NCBI RefSeq assembly: GCF_022605525.1
Contig: NZ_JAKQYJ010000002.1
Coordinates: forward strand, 558,001 to 622,000
Origin: Porphyrobacter sp. GA68
GTDB taxonomy: Bacteria; Pseudomonadota; Alphaproteobacteria; Sphingomonadales; Sphingomonadaceae
Length of the DNA: 64,000 bases
Direction: 5' to 3'
The notes under the pieces are model-generated. The model saw nothing but the letters and a program-made list of their open reading frames with translations. It made no database searches and had not been told where the DNA came from. The stretch's first letter is position 1. The number at the start of each line of letters is the position of its first letter. Made by a program: the position numbers and the translations under genes. Of this stretch, positions 54,702 to 63,271 are shown piece after piece.

Positions 54702-55241
54702 GTGGCGGGCATGAAAAAGATTGTCGCGGCGTTGGCGCTGGGCGCGGGGTTGTGGGGATTATCCGCGTGCGAGCGGGCCGACGACGTTTCCGCCGTCGCT
54801 CCTGCCGACGACGGGGTCACCGTAAGCGATCCCCGCATGGTTCTGAACGCCGTATCGGGCAGACCGGCGGCGATTTACTTCACCGTGACGAACAACCGCG
54901 ACCGGCCCATCACCATCCGCGGCGCTTCGGTCGCCGACGCCCAAAGCGCGGAGTTGCACGAATACATGGAATGGGATCGGCAAATGGTCATGGGTCAGAT
55001 GGGGCCGCTGGTGCTGCAGCCGGGTGAAAGCGTAGAGTTCGTGCCCGGTGGCCGGCACCTGATGGCGATGGGAGTCGCGCCCACCCTGCAACCCGGCGGC
55101 ACGACAGAAGTAACGCTGAACCTGCTGGGCGGCGGAAGCGAGACCTTTAGCACGCCGATCCTCGCGGCCGGCAGCGTAGCTGAAACACCGCCTCCTGTGC
55201 CGGCGGCGACTGGTGCGGCCGCAGGGCACAACCACCAGTAA
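54702..55241 (+). CDS. PCuAC-type periplasmic copper chaperone (lipoprotein)
   Basis: 179 residues from a GTG with AGGAG eight bases upstream; the ATG nine bases later is badly spaced from that site. A lipobox LSAC follows the signal helix ([17 protein letters not shown]). The mature domain has the copper motif with [15 protein letters not shown] and GGRHLMAMG. The C-terminal tail ends AAGHNHQ. PCuAC proteins hand Cu(I) to cytochrome oxidase or detoxify copper. It diverges from dnaK and leads into the HELTH gene 12 bases downstream. Confidence 0.88.
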   Translation: MAGMKKIVAALALGAGLWGLSACERADDVSAVAPADDGVTVSDPRMVLNAVSGRPAAIYFTVTNNRDRPITIRGASVADAQSAELHEYMEWDRQMVMGQMGPLVLQPGESVEFVPGGRHLMAMGVAPTLQPGGTTEVTLNLLGGGSETFSTPILAAGSVAETPPPVPAATGAAAGHNHQ

Positions 55242-55253
55242 GCGCACCGACAT

Positions 55254-55760
55254 ATGGATGAGGTTCCGGCGAGCTGTCCGGCCGGGGGCGAACGGCCGCT
55301 TACCCCGGGAGAGATCGCGCTTGCCCGGCAGGTCTTCGGCGACGCGCTGGACTATTCCGGCGTCGCAATACGGCGGCGCAAATGGTTTCCGCTGCAGCCC
55401 CGCCACATCACCATGGCACCGCTGGGGCACCTGCACTTTCATCCTCGATCGCCCGCCTACTGCGATGATTTTTCGAAAGTCGACGTGCTGCGCCAGGGAT
55501 TGATGATCCACGAGCTGACGCACGTCTGGCAGACGCAGAGCAATGGGAAGTGGCATCTGGTATGCAAGCGCATGCCGTGGGCGCGTTACGACTACAGTCT
55601 TAAACCCGGATGGCATCTCACCCGGTACGGGATCGAACAGCAGGCCGAAATCGTGAAGCATGCCTTCTGGTTGCGACAAGGCGTCAAGGTCGCAGGAGTG
55701 GCGGACCCTGCGGCTTACGATGTGCTGGTAAACTTCAGGGGCGCGGCCCGGCCCCAATAG
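55254..55760 (+). CDS. vgr-related protein with HELTH zinc-metallopeptidase motif
   Basis: 168 residues. The motif MIHELTHVWQ is a HExxH zinc-binding motif, and QQAEIVKHAFW downstream could provide a further ligand. It resembles sphingomonad proteins annotated as vgr-related. No signal peptide is obvious. No VgrG or Rhs hallmarks are visible. Its position 12 bases after the copper chaperone suggests a shared transcript. Metallopeptidase activity is inferred from the motif only. Confidence 0.75.
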   Translation: MDEVPASCPAGGERPLTPGEIALARQVFGDALDYSGVAIRRRKWFPLQPRHITMAPLGHLHFHPRSPAYCDDFSKVDVLRQGLMIHELTHVWQTQSNGKWHLVCKRMPWARYDYSLKPGWHLTRYGIEQQAEIVKHAFWLRQGVKVAGVADPAAYDVLVNFRGAARPQ

Positions 55761-55770
55761 GGCATGAAAA

Positions 55771-55799
55771 ATCCCGCCTGGCGCGCAGCCCGGCGGGAT
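55771..55799 (-). terminator. Intrinsic terminator between the HELTH gene and the lipoprotein gene
   Basis: ATCCCGCC (55771-55778) and GGCGGGAT (55792-55799) form a stem that can pair further inside. On the minus strand the stem is followed by five T, which suits termination of the lipoprotein gene; on the plus strand no T-run follows. Confidence 0.7.
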
Positions 55800-55818
55800 C
55801 GTTGCAACTTAAGCCAAC

Positions 55819-56109
55819 TCAGCGCGGATCGACCGGGTAGCCCGCGGTGCCGAAGCAGTCGTCGTCAAGATAGCCGTTTTCGGCATAACCGTCACAGCGG
55901 TCGTTCTTGTCCACAAAATAACCGGCAAGACCGCCAGCCGCGCCGCCCGCCAAAGCGTAGGTGACCACATCGCCGCCGGTCAGCAAGGCGAGGCCCGCAC
56001 CGGCTGCGGCGCCAAGACCGGCGCCTTCGGCCGCGTAGTTCTGGGCACATGCACCAAGGCCGAGCGTCGAAATCGCGAGTGCCGGGGCAAGTAACATCTT
56101 CGTTTTCAT
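55819..56109 (-). CDS. Glycine-zipper outer-membrane lipoprotein
   Basis: 96 residues. Signal peptide and lipobox LGAC (STLGLGACAQ). A Gly/Ala-rich zipper follows, GAGLGAAAGAGLALLTGG and AGGAAGGLAGYFVDKND, the type found in 17 kDa surface-antigen/OmpA-like glycine-zipper proteins. A Cys pair (CDGY, CFGT) sits in the tail. AGGAGGA precedes the start. Likely an envelope structural or stress protein; specific role unknown. Confidence 0.8.
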   Translation of the reverse strand: MKTKMLLAPALAISTLGLGACAQNYAAEGAGLGAAAGAGLALLTGGDVVTYALAGGAAGGLAGYFVDKNDRCDGYAENGYLDDDCFGTAGYPVDPR

Positions 56110-56170
56110 GGTTGTCCTCCTGCGTCTCCCTGTCGCAAGAGAGGACGACCTGAAAGGATGAAAGTTCCCG

Positions 56171-56755
56171 CTACTCCGGCTGCTTGGCCACCCCGACCAG
56201 CGCGGGGCGCAGCAGGCGGTCCTTGATCATGTAACCAGGCTGCATTTCCTGGACGACAGTACCCGGCTCGGCTTCGCTGCTGGGCACCTCGATCATCGCC
56301 TGATGCTGGTTGGGATCGAGCGGCAGGCCCATGGCCGCTATGCGCGTGATGCCATGCTGGCCCAGCACCTTTTCAAGTTCGCGCAGCGTTGCATCGATCC
56401 CGGCCAGGAAGTTCTTCACCCGCTCGTCCTCGCGCAGGTCCGCCGGAACCGATGCTATCGCACGCTGCAGATTGTCCGACACGCCCAGGATGTCGCGCGC
56501 GAAGTCGGTGGCCGCATAGCTGCGGGCATCCGCCACGTCGCGTTCCGCGCGGCGGCGCACGTTCTGCGTTTCGGCGCGGGCGTAAAGCACATCCTGCCTG
56601 GCGGCGTCGAGGTCGCGGCGAAGCGAGGCGAGCGCATCGTCGGCGGCATCCTCCCCGCTCTCCTCGTCCGCGCTCCCATCCAGCATTTCCGCCGGAACGC
56701 CCTCCAGTTCCTTTTGCACAGCCTCGTCCTGCGAAGACCGCTTTTCCTTGCTCAT
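56171..56755 (-). CDS. grpE: Nucleotide exchange factor GrpE
   Basis: 194 residues. Acidic disordered N-terminus, long coiled-coil with LRRDLDAARQDVLYARAETQ, and the C-terminal beta domain with the GrpE signature MQPGYMIKDRLLRPALVGVAK. It exchanges ADP on DnaK. The start MSKEKRSSQ lies 13 bases after hrcA; the two form an hrcA-grpE operon. The open frame upstream enters hrcA. Confidence 0.94.
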   Translation of the reverse strand: MSKEKRSSQDEAVQKELEGVPAEMLDGSADEESGEDAADDALASLRRDLDAARQDVLYARAETQNVRRRAERDVADARSYAATDFARDILGVSDNLQRAIASVPADLREDERVKNFLAGIDATLRELEKVLGQHGITRIAAMGLPLDPNQHQAMIEVPSSEAEPGTVVQEMQPGYMIKDRLLRPALVGVAKQPE

Positions 56756-56768
56756 AGCTTTCCCGTAA

Positions 56769-57809
56769 TTATCCGATGAGTTTGCCCAGCGAGCGGGCGG
56801 TGAAATCCACCATGGGCACAAGCCGCGCGTAATTCAACCGCGTTGGCCCGATGACGCCCAGCACACCGATCACCTGCCCGTCCCGGTCACGATAGGGCGA
56901 GGCGATGACGGACGACCCGGACAAGGCGAACAGCCGGTTTTCCGCGCCGATAAAGATGCGCGTTCCCTGCGCCTCGCGCGCGTGGTCGAGCACCTCGGCG
57001 ATGGCGCGCTTGCTTTCCAGATCGTCGAGCAGCTGGCGCACCCGGTCAAGGTCCGCCACCGCTGTATCGTCGAGCAGCCTGGCCTGCCCGCGCACGATCA
57101 GCACGGGCCGGGCTTCGGCGTCCTCGCTCCAGACAGCAAGCCCGCGCTCGACCAGATCGCGGGCGGCCTCGTCGAGAGCCGTCCGCTGCGAGGCGAGTTC
57201 TTCGCGAACCCGGCGCAAGGCCTCTGCCAGAGTGCGCCCTGCCAGCCGCGCGGAAATGTAGTTGCTCGCCCGCTCCAGTTCGGCCGAGCCAATGCCCGGT
57301 GGCAGGTCCAGCATCCGGTTCTCGATCTGCCCATCTTCCCCCACCAGGATCGCCAGTGCCCGCCCGGCGGACAGCGGCACCAGGCTGAACTGGTGCAGCC
57401 GCGGCTCGCGCGTGGGCACGAACACAATGCCCGCGCCGCCCGACAGTTCGGAAAGAAGGGCACTGGTTTCTTCCAGCGCCTGCTCGACCGGGCCGCGATC
57501 CCTCAACCGTTGCCGGATCGTCTCCTGTTCCTGCGGCGTGGGCGTGCCGACCTGCATCATCGCGTCCACAAACAGGCGCAGACCGGTGGTGGTCGGCATG
57601 CGTCCCGCGCTCACATGCGGTGCGCTCAGCAGTCCGAGCTGCTCCAGCTCCGCGAGCACCGACCGGATCGACGCCGGGGACAGGTTCAACCCACCGTCTC
57701 CTGCCAGTGTCCGCGACCCAACCGGCTGGCCGGTCTCCAGATAGCCTTCCACCACCATCCGGAAGATCGCCCGCGCCCGCTCGCTCAGTTCAAGAACAGG
57801 TGGTGCCAT
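56769..57809 (-). CDS. hrcA: Heat-inducible transcription repressor HrcA
   Basis: 346 residues. N-terminal winged-helix DNA-binding domain: [35 protein letters not shown] and [19 protein letters not shown] central GAF-like effector domain and C-terminal region end in [21 protein letters not shown]. HrcA represses genes with CIRCE sites, commonly groESL. No CIRCE inverted repeat is visible in the gap upstream of hrcA, so its targets probably lie outside the window. Confidence 0.93.
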   Translation of the reverse strand: MAPPVLELSERARAIFRMVVEGYLETGQPVGSRTLAGDGGLNLSPASIRSVLAELEQLGLLSAPHVSAGRMPTTTGLRLFVDAMMQVGTPTPQEQETIRQRLRDRGPVEQALEETSALLSELSGGAGIVFVPTREPRLHQFSLVPLSAGRALAILVGEDGQIENRMLDLPPGIGSAELERASNYISARLAGRTLAEALRRVREELASQRTALDEAARDLVERGLAVWSEDAEARPVLIVRGQARLLDDTAVADLDRVRQLLDDLESKRAIAEVLDHAREAQGTRIFIGAENRLFALSGSSVIASPYRDRDGQVIGVLGVIGPTRLNYARLVPMVDFTARSLGKLIG

Positions 57810-57890
57810 GACGACCGATGTAGAACCAATTGCGCTGGCTGCAAATGTTGGGCAACGCATGGATCGCACTCAGACAAGTTGGAGAACATC

Positions 57891-58616
57891 ATGCGGCCTT
57901 CCGGTCGATCCCCTGACGAAATGCGCACGGTGACGGTAGAAACGGGCTTCACCCGGCATGCCGAGGGATCGTGCCTCATCGGGTTTGGCGATACGCGGGT
58001 GCTGTGCACCGCCAGCGTAGAAGAACGGCTGCCACCCTGGTTGCGCGGCAAGGGTCAGGGCTGGGTCACGGCCGAGTATTCGATGCTGCCGCGTGCCACC
58101 CACACGCGTGGCAATCGGGAAGCCGCCAAGGGTAAGCAGTCGGGTCGTACACAGGAAATACAGCGGCTTATCGGCCGTTCCTTGCGCGCCGTGGTTGATC
58201 TGAAGGCTCTGGGAGAGCGGCAGATAACTCTCGACTGCGACGTGCTGCAGGCGGACGGCGGAACCCGCACCGCGGCGATTTCCGGCGCCTGGATCGCCTT
58301 GCGCCTGGCGGTCGATGGCCTGCTGGCGAACAAGCAGGTGGCAACCGATCCCATCACGGGCAAGGTGGCGGCGGTATCCTGCGGCATCGTCGGCGGCGTG
58401 CCGGTGCTTGACCTCGACTACCACGAAGACTCCGGCGCCGATGCGGACGCCAACTTCGTTCTTCTGGAAGGCGGCCGCATCGCAGAAGTGCAGGCGACAG
58501 CCGAAGGCGCAACCTATGACGAGGAAGCGTTGCTGCGCCTGCTGCGGCTCGCCAGGATGGGCTGCGAACGGATCTTCAGCGCGCAGGATGCCGCATCGCG
58601 GCAGAACGCCGCGTGA
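57891..58616 (+). CDS. rph: Ribonuclease PH
   Basis: 241 residues. GGAG precedes the ATG. The N-terminus [20 protein letters not shown] is characteristic, as are [19 protein letters not shown] and [17 protein letters not shown] with the Asp/His catalytic set. It trims 3' ends of tRNA phosphorolytically. The frame is open further upstream through the hrcA antisense region but that part has no homology. rdgB starts with a GTGA overlap. Confidence 0.95.
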   Translation: MRPSGRSPDEMRTVTVETGFTRHAEGSCLIGFGDTRVLCTASVEERLPPWLRGKGQGWVTAEYSMLPRATHTRGNREAAKGKQSGRTQEIQRLIGRSLRAVVDLKALGERQITLDCDVLQADGGTRTAAISGAWIALRLAVDGLLANKQVATDPITGKVAAVSCGIVGGVPVLDLDYHEDSGADADANFVLLEGGRIAEVQATAEGATYDEEALLRLLRLARMGCERIFSAQDAASRQNAA

Positions 58617-59242
58617 CACGCCGTCTCGGCTCCGGCGCGCTGGTGATCGCCACGCACAACGCCGGCAAGCTGAAGGAAATTGGTGCGCTGCTGAACCCTT
58701 ACGGAGTGAAGTGCCTGTCGGCCGGCTCGCTGGGCTTGCCCGAACCGGCGGAGACCGGCACGACCTTTGTGCAGAACGCTCTCATCAAGGCGCGCGCTGC
58801 GGCAGCGGCGTCCGGCCTGCCTGCCCTCGCCGATGACAGCGGGTTGGCAGTGGCGGCGCTCGACGGGCGGCCGGGCGTCTATACCGCCGACTGGGCGGAG
58901 CGGCAGTGGTTCGAAGGCGCGCCGGGCCGCGACTGGTACCTCGCGATGGGCAAGGTCGAAGGGCTGCTTCAGGCCCAGGGGCCGCAGGTCAGCCGGACAG
59001 CCGCCTTCCACTGCGTCCTGGCGATTGCCTGGCCGGATGACGCTTATGCCGTTTACGAAGGGCAGGCGCACGGCACCCTGGTGTGGCCGCCGCGTGGCAG
59101 CAGAGGTTTCGGCTACGACCCCGTTTTCGTTCCGCAGCACGGCGACCAGACCTTTGGCGAGATGGAGCCCGAGGCAAAGCACGGCATCTCGCACCGCGCC
59201 GATGCGTTCGCCAAGCTGGTGGCGGAGCAGTTTGGCGGCTAG
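58613..59242 (+). CDS. rdgB: Non-canonical purine NTP pyrophosphatase (RdgB/HAM1)
   Basis: 209 residues. The nucleotide-binding start [41 protein letters not shown] and the later [19 protein letters not shown] are the family motifs. It hydrolyses ITP, dITP and XTP to protect DNA. The start is GTG, overlapping the rph stop. Typical rph-rdgB-hemW gene order in alphaproteobacteria. Confidence 0.94.
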   Translation: MTRRLGSGALVIATHNAGKLKEIGALLNPYGVKCLSAGSLGLPEPAETGTTFVQNALIKARAAAAASGLPALADDSGLAVAALDGRPGVYTADWAERQWFEGAPGRDWYLAMGKVEGLLQAQGPQVSRTAAFHCVLAIAWPDDAYAVYEGQAHGTLVWPPRGSRGFGYDPVFVPQHGDQTFGEMEPEAKHGISHRADAFAKLVAEQFGG

Positions 59243-59258
59243 AACATAAGACAACGCT

Positions 59259-60410
59259 ATGGCTCGCTCGCTCTACATCCACTGGCCGTTCTGCCTGAAG
59301 AAGTGCCCTTATTGCGACTTCAACAGCCACGTCCGCGCGTCCGTCGATCAGCGGGCATGGCGTCAGGGATTGCTGACCGACATGCGTCACGAGGCTGCGC
59401 TGGCAAGTGACGGGCCGCTCACCAGCATCTTTTTCGGCGGCGGCACGCCCAGCCTGATGCCACCGGGAACCGTCGCCGCCCTGCTGGAGGAGGCGGAACG
59501 GCTGTGGGGTTTGGCACCCAATGTTGAGATCACGCTTGAAGCCAACCCGTCATCAGTGGAAGCGCAGAGGTTTGCCGACCTCGCGGCAGCGGGCGTGAAC
59601 CGGGTGTCGCTGGGGGTGCAGGCGCTGGATGACGCCGCGCTGAAGTTCCTTGGGCGGCTGCACGGTGTGGACGAAGCGCTGCAGGCGCTGAACGTCGCGC
59701 AGGCGCAGTTCGAGCGCGTCAGCTTCGACCTCATCTACGCGCGTCCGGGGCAGACGCTGGCCCAATGGCGCACGGAACTGACGCGGGCGATAGCTCTGGG
59801 CACCGGGCATCTGTCGCTCTATCACCTCACCATAGAGGCAGGGACGCGCTTCGCCACGGATTACAGGCTGGGCCGATTGCGGATGCCGGACGACGACACG
59901 CAGGCGGACCTGTTTGCCGTCACGCGCGAGGTGACAGCCGCTGCCGGTCTCCCCGCGTACGAGGTAAGCAACCATGCCCGGCCCGGTGAGGAAAGCCGCC
60001 ACAACCTCGCCTACTGGCGGTATGACGACTATCTCGGCATCGGTCCCGGAGCGCACGGCCGGCGCGGCGGGTTTGCGACGGTGCGGCACAAAAAACCGGA
60101 AAACTGGCTGGGCGCCATCGCCGCCTCGCACCACGGAATTGCCGAACAGCGCCCGTTGACCGCCTCGGAGGCCGTGGGCGAAGCGCTGATGATGGGGCTG
60201 AGGCTTGGCGAAGGGGTGGATCTGAACGCGCTGGAGCGGCGGTTCGGAACAGCCGCGCTGGAGGTTCTTGACCAGTCCAGGCTCGACAGGCTGGGGCAAC
60301 TGGGCCTCATCTCGCATCAGGCCGGACGCATCCGCCTGACCGATGCAGGCGCGCCGTTGCTGGACGCCGTGCTGGCGGAGCTTCTGACCACAAGCGCGCT
60401 GGCGGCATGA
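59259..60410 (+). CDS. hemW: HemW-like radical SAM haem chaperone
   Basis: 383 residues. The motif begins YIHWPFCLKKCPYCDFNSH, the CxxxCxxC cluster. GGGTPSLMPP and GAGLPAYEVSNHARPGEESR-like text follow (here AAGLPAYEVSNHARPGEES). It lacks the longer HemN features and so belongs to HemW, which binds haem and may insert it into respiratory enzymes. It lies 16 bases after rdgB; xerC starts with an ATGA overlap. Confidence 0.92.
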   Translation: MARSLYIHWPFCLKKCPYCDFNSHVRASVDQRAWRQGLLTDMRHEAALASDGPLTSIFFGGGTPSLMPPGTVAALLEEAERLWGLAPNVEITLEANPSSVEAQRFADLAAAGVNRVSLGVQALDDAALKFLGRLHGVDEALQALNVAQAQFERVSFDLIYARPGQTLAQWRTELTRAIALGTGHLSLYHLTIEAGTRFATDYRLGRLRMPDDDTQADLFAVTREVTAAAGLPAYEVSNHARPGEESRHNLAYWRYDDYLGIGPGAHGRRGGFATVRHKKPENWLGAIAASHHGIAEQRPLTASEAVGEALMMGLRLGEGVDLNALERRFGTAALEVLDQSRLDRLGQLGLISHQAGRIRLTDAGAPLLDAVLAELLTTSALAA

Positions 60411-61315
60411 CCAAACCAACGCCGCAACAGGCCGCCCTGCTGGCCGAATGGCGCGAGCATCTCATCCACGCGCGGCGCCGTTCTCCGCATACGGTGCGCG
60501 CCTACACCGCAGCGGCGCGGCGGGTGCTCGTGGAATGTTCGTTATCCGATTGGAACGCCGTGGCGGCGCTGGACGTGTCCGCCATGCGCCGCTTCCTGAC
60601 CCGGCGCCGTACGGAGGGCATCGGCAACGCGTCTGCCGCGCGCGAATTGTCGGCGGTGAAAGCCTTCGTCGCCTTTGCCGCCGGAGAAGACGGCGACACG
60701 GCCATTGCGCGAATGCGCGGCCCGCGCCTCAAAAAGGGTCTGCCGCGCCCTCTGACACCCGATGAAGCAGTGCATTTGGCCCAGGACGTCGTGGCGCGCG
60801 CGACGGAAGACTGGATCGGTCTGCGCGACCGGGCCGTGCTGCTGCTCCTGTACGGCGCAGGGTTGCGCATCGCTGAGGCGCTGTCGCTGACCGGCGCGGC
60901 CGCCACGCCCGCCGAGACGCTGCTGGTGGAGGGCAAGGGCGGCAAGCAGCGGATCGTCCCCGTCCTGCCGGTGGTGCAGGATGCCATCACCGCCTATGCC
61001 GCCGCCTGCCCGTATCCCCTCCATCCGGCCGGACCCCTGTTTCGCGGAGCCAAGGGAGGCCCGCTCAACCAGGGAATGGTGCAGAAGGTGGTGGCGCAGG
61101 CGCGCCGCGCGCTGGGTCTGCCGCCCAGTGCAACCCCCCACGCGCTGCGCCACTCGTTTGCCACGCACCTGCTGTCGGGCGGAACGGACCTTCGTTCACT
61201 GCAGGAATTGCTGGGCCACGCGAGCCTCGGCTCGACGCAGATCTATACCCGCGTGGATGCCGCGCAAATGCTGAATGTCTATCGCGCTGCCCATCCGCGC
61301 GAGAAGGCTGGCTAG
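60407..61315 (+). CDS. xerC: Tyrosine recombinase XerC
   Basis: 302 residues. The N-terminal SAM-like domain (RRRSPHTVRAYTAAARR) and catalytic domain are complete: Arg in GAGLRIAEALSL, Lys in GKGGKQRIVPV, HALRHSFATHLLSGG with His and Arg, His in LGHASLGSTQ and nucleophile Tyr in IYTRVD. It resolves chromosome dimers at dif with XerD. The stop TAG shares CTAG with the dedA stop on the opposite strand. Confidence 0.93.
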   Translation: MTKPTPQQAALLAEWREHLIHARRRSPHTVRAYTAAARRVLVECSLSDWNAVAALDVSAMRRFLTRRRTEGIGNASAARELSAVKAFVAFAAGEDGDTAIARMRGPRLKKGLPRPLTPDEAVHLAQDVVARATEDWIGLRDRAVLLLLYGAGLRIAEALSLTGAAATPAETLLVEGKGGKQRIVPVLPVVQDAITAYAAACPYPLHPAGPLFRGAKGGPLNQGMVQKVVAQARRALGLPPSATPHALRHSFATHLLSGGTDLRSLQELLGHASLGSTQIYTRVDAAQMLNVYRAAHPREKAG

Positions 61316-61920
61316 GTCCGCTCGGCCCGCGGCTTCCACGTGATTACGCGGTACAGGTACCCCACCACTGCCAGCGCCGTGATCGCAATTATGAGATAGC
61401 CGATCCACTCCCGGGCAAAGGGGAATGTGCGCACCAGCCAGGTCGTCCCGCCGATCAGGATCGCGTTCCACGCCGCCGCGCCTATGGCAGTGAAGACGCA
61501 GAACCGCACAACGCCCATATGCGCCAGGCCAGCGGGGAGCGAGATCATCGTGCGCATGACCGGCGTGGTGCGCAGGATCAGCACCATCCAGTGCCCATGC
61601 CGGCGGAAGATGTCGCTTGCCCGTTCGACGTCCTGCCACTCCAGCGTCAGCCAGCGTCCGTGGCGCCGCACGAACGGTTCCAGCCGCTCGTACCCCAGCC
61701 TGTGGCCCAGCCAGAACCACGCGAAATTGCCCGCCAGTGTGCCGAGCGTGCCGGCGATGAGGACAGGCCAGAACTCCATCCGCCCCTGCTCTATGGCCAG
61801 CGCCGCGCTGCCCATGACCGCTTCGGAGGGAAGTGGCGGGAAGATGTTCTCCAGGGCCATCATCACCGCAATGCCGATGAGACCCAGCCGGTCGATGAGA
61901 TCGATTACGAAGTCGTGCAT
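61312..61920 (-). CDS. DedA family membrane protein
   Basis: 202 residues with about five membrane segments. Motifs are FPPLPSEAVMGSAALAIEQG, WFWLGHRLGYERLEPFVRRHGRW, RTTPVMRTMISLPAGLAHMG and FCVFTAIGAAAWNAILIGGT, all characteristic of DedA/VTT proteins. Members flip phospholipids or undecaprenyl phosphate. The ATG at 61920 is preferred over an in-frame TTG. Seven bases separate it from gshB, which ends just upstream. Confidence 0.9.
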   Translation of the reverse strand: MHDFVIDLIDRLGLIGIAVMMALENIFPPLPSEAVMGSAALAIEQGRMEFWPVLIAGTLGTLAGNFAWFWLGHRLGYERLEPFVRRHGRWLTLEWQDVERASDIFRRHGHWMVLILRTTPVMRTMISLPAGLAHMGVVRFCVFTAIGAAAWNAILIGGTTWLVRTFPFAREWIGYLIIAITALAVVGYLYRVITWKPRAERT

Positions 61921-61926
61921 GGCCAA

Positions 61927-62910
61927 TCAGGCCCGTTGGGCTCTCATGGTTCCATGTCGGCGTTCGATTGCATCCCAGATTTTGCCGGCGCTATCGGTGC
62001 CGTTGAACCGGTCGATGGCAACGATGCCGGTGGGAGAAGTGACGTTGATTTCGGTCAGCCACTTGCCGCCAATGACGTCAATGCCGACGAAGACCAGCCC
62101 GCGCCGCCGCAATTCCGGGCCGATGGCGGCGCAGATCTCCTCCTCGCGCGCGGTCAGCACCGCCGGCTCGGCATAGCCGCCCTGCGCCAGGTTGGAACGG
62201 AACTCCCCCTCCCCGGGCTTCCGGTTGATGGCGCCCGCGAACTCGCCGTCAATGAGGACGATGCGCTTGTCCCCCTCTGCCACCTCCGGCAGGAACGGCT
62301 GCACCATGTGCGGCTCGGGCCAGATGCGGTCGAATACCTCTGACAGGGCGGCCAGATTGGTTCCGTCCGCTTCGATACGGAAAATCGCCTTGCCGCCGTT
62401 GCCGTGCAGCGGTTTGACCACCACCGCCCCGTGCTCCGCCTGAAAACGCCGGATTTCCTCCGTATCGCGGGTGACAAGCGTCGGCGGCATGAACCGGGCG
62501 AAATCCAGCACGAACATCTTTTCCGGCGCGTTGATCACTTCGCGCGGATCGTTCACCACCAGCGTTTGTCCGCGCAACCGGTCGAGCAGAAGGGCGGTAC
62601 TGATGTAGCCGAGGTCAAACGGCGGGTCCTGCCGCATCAGCACCACGTCCATGTCGCGGGCCAGATCGACACGCCGCGCATCGCCCGCCGTGTAATGATC
62701 GCCGTCGACCCGGCGCACTTCCACCGGCGTCGCCAGTGCGGTCAGCATTTCCGCCCCGTCTGCGGTAGTCCGCAGCGCCACGCTGCTGACATCGTAATGC
62801 CAGATCTGATGTCCGCGCGCCTGCGCCGCCAGCATCAGCGCGAAGCTGGAATCGCCCGCAATGTTGATCGAGGCGATGGGGTCCATCTGGAAGGCGGCGC
62901 GAAGGGTCAT
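61927..62910 (-). CDS. gshB: Glutathione synthetase
   Basis: 327 residues. N-terminal QMDPIASINIAGDSSFALML, the ATP-grasp core with VVKPLHGNGGKAIFRIEAD, and C-terminal FVGIDVIGGKWLTEINVTSPTGI. It makes glutathione from gamma-glutamylcysteine and glycine. The start MTLRAAFQMDP fits the family; an open frame 25 codons upstream and an internal Met are alternatives. It lies 10 bases after yraN. Confidence 0.94.
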   Translation of the reverse strand: MTLRAAFQMDPIASINIAGDSSFALMLAAQARGHQIWHYDVSSVALRTTADGAEMLTALATPVEVRRVDGDHYTAGDARRVDLARDMDVVLMRQDPPFDLGYISTALLLDRLRGQTLVVNDPREVINAPEKMFVLDFARFMPPTLVTRDTEEIRRFQAEHGAVVVKPLHGNGGKAIFRIEADGTNLAALSEVFDRIWPEPHMVQPFLPEVAEGDKRIVLIDGEFAGAINRKPGEGEFRSNLAQGGYAEPAVLTAREEEICAAIGPELRRRGLVFVGIDVIGGKWLTEINVTSPTGIVAIDRFNGTDSAGKIWDAIERRHGTMRAQRA

Positions 62911-62920
62911 TAAACAGCTT

Positions 62921-63271
62921 TCAGGGTTGCCAGGCATTGCGGATGTGGCGCGGCTCCGCGTCCGGCGCAAGCAGCAGAACATCAACAGTCAGGTTGTCAC
63001 CCTGCTGCACGTAATCGTGCGCCACCGCCTCGGCCGCAGCCGCGACCCGGCTGAGGCGCCGTTCGTCGATGGCGTCCGCCAGCTGCGCCGCTGCCCGGCG
63101 CCACTTGACTTCAACAAACGCCACCAGCCCGGGGCGGCGCACGACAAGGTCGATTTCGCCAACCGGCGTCCGGCGCCGCCGGGCCAGCACCTCCCAACCC
63201 TGCTGCTGCAGGTAATCGGCGGCGGCATCTTCCGCGCGCCGGCCCGCCTGCTCCGCCTGTTGCCGCTTCAC
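62921..63271 (-). CDS. YraN/UPF0102 nuclease-fold protein
   Basis: 116 residues. GRRAEDAAADYLQQQGWEVL, the acidic residues in VGEIDLVV, and VAFVEVKWRR form the restriction-endonuclease-like core found in UPF0102. The function of this family is unproven. It starts with an ATGA overlap inside rsmI, a conserved pairing (rsmI-yraN) in proteobacteria. Confidence 0.87.
   Translation of the reverse strand: MKRQQAEQAGRRAEDAAADYLQQQGWEVLARRRRTPVGEIDLVVRRPGLVAFVEVKWRRAAAQLADAIDERRLSRVAAAAEAVAHDYVQQGDNLTVDVLLLAPDAEPRHIRNAWQP

Noticed and set aside
56982-57890. 303-codon N-terminal extension of rph
   Set aside because: Antisense to hrcA and without homology; the ATG with GGAG gives the family start.
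57810-57890. CIRCE element upstream of hrcA
   Set aside because: No TTAGCACTC-N9-GAGTGCTAA or close variant is visible.
60407-61315. Integrase of a mobile element
   Set aside because: XerC in its conserved place after hemW, with no attachment repeats or cargo.
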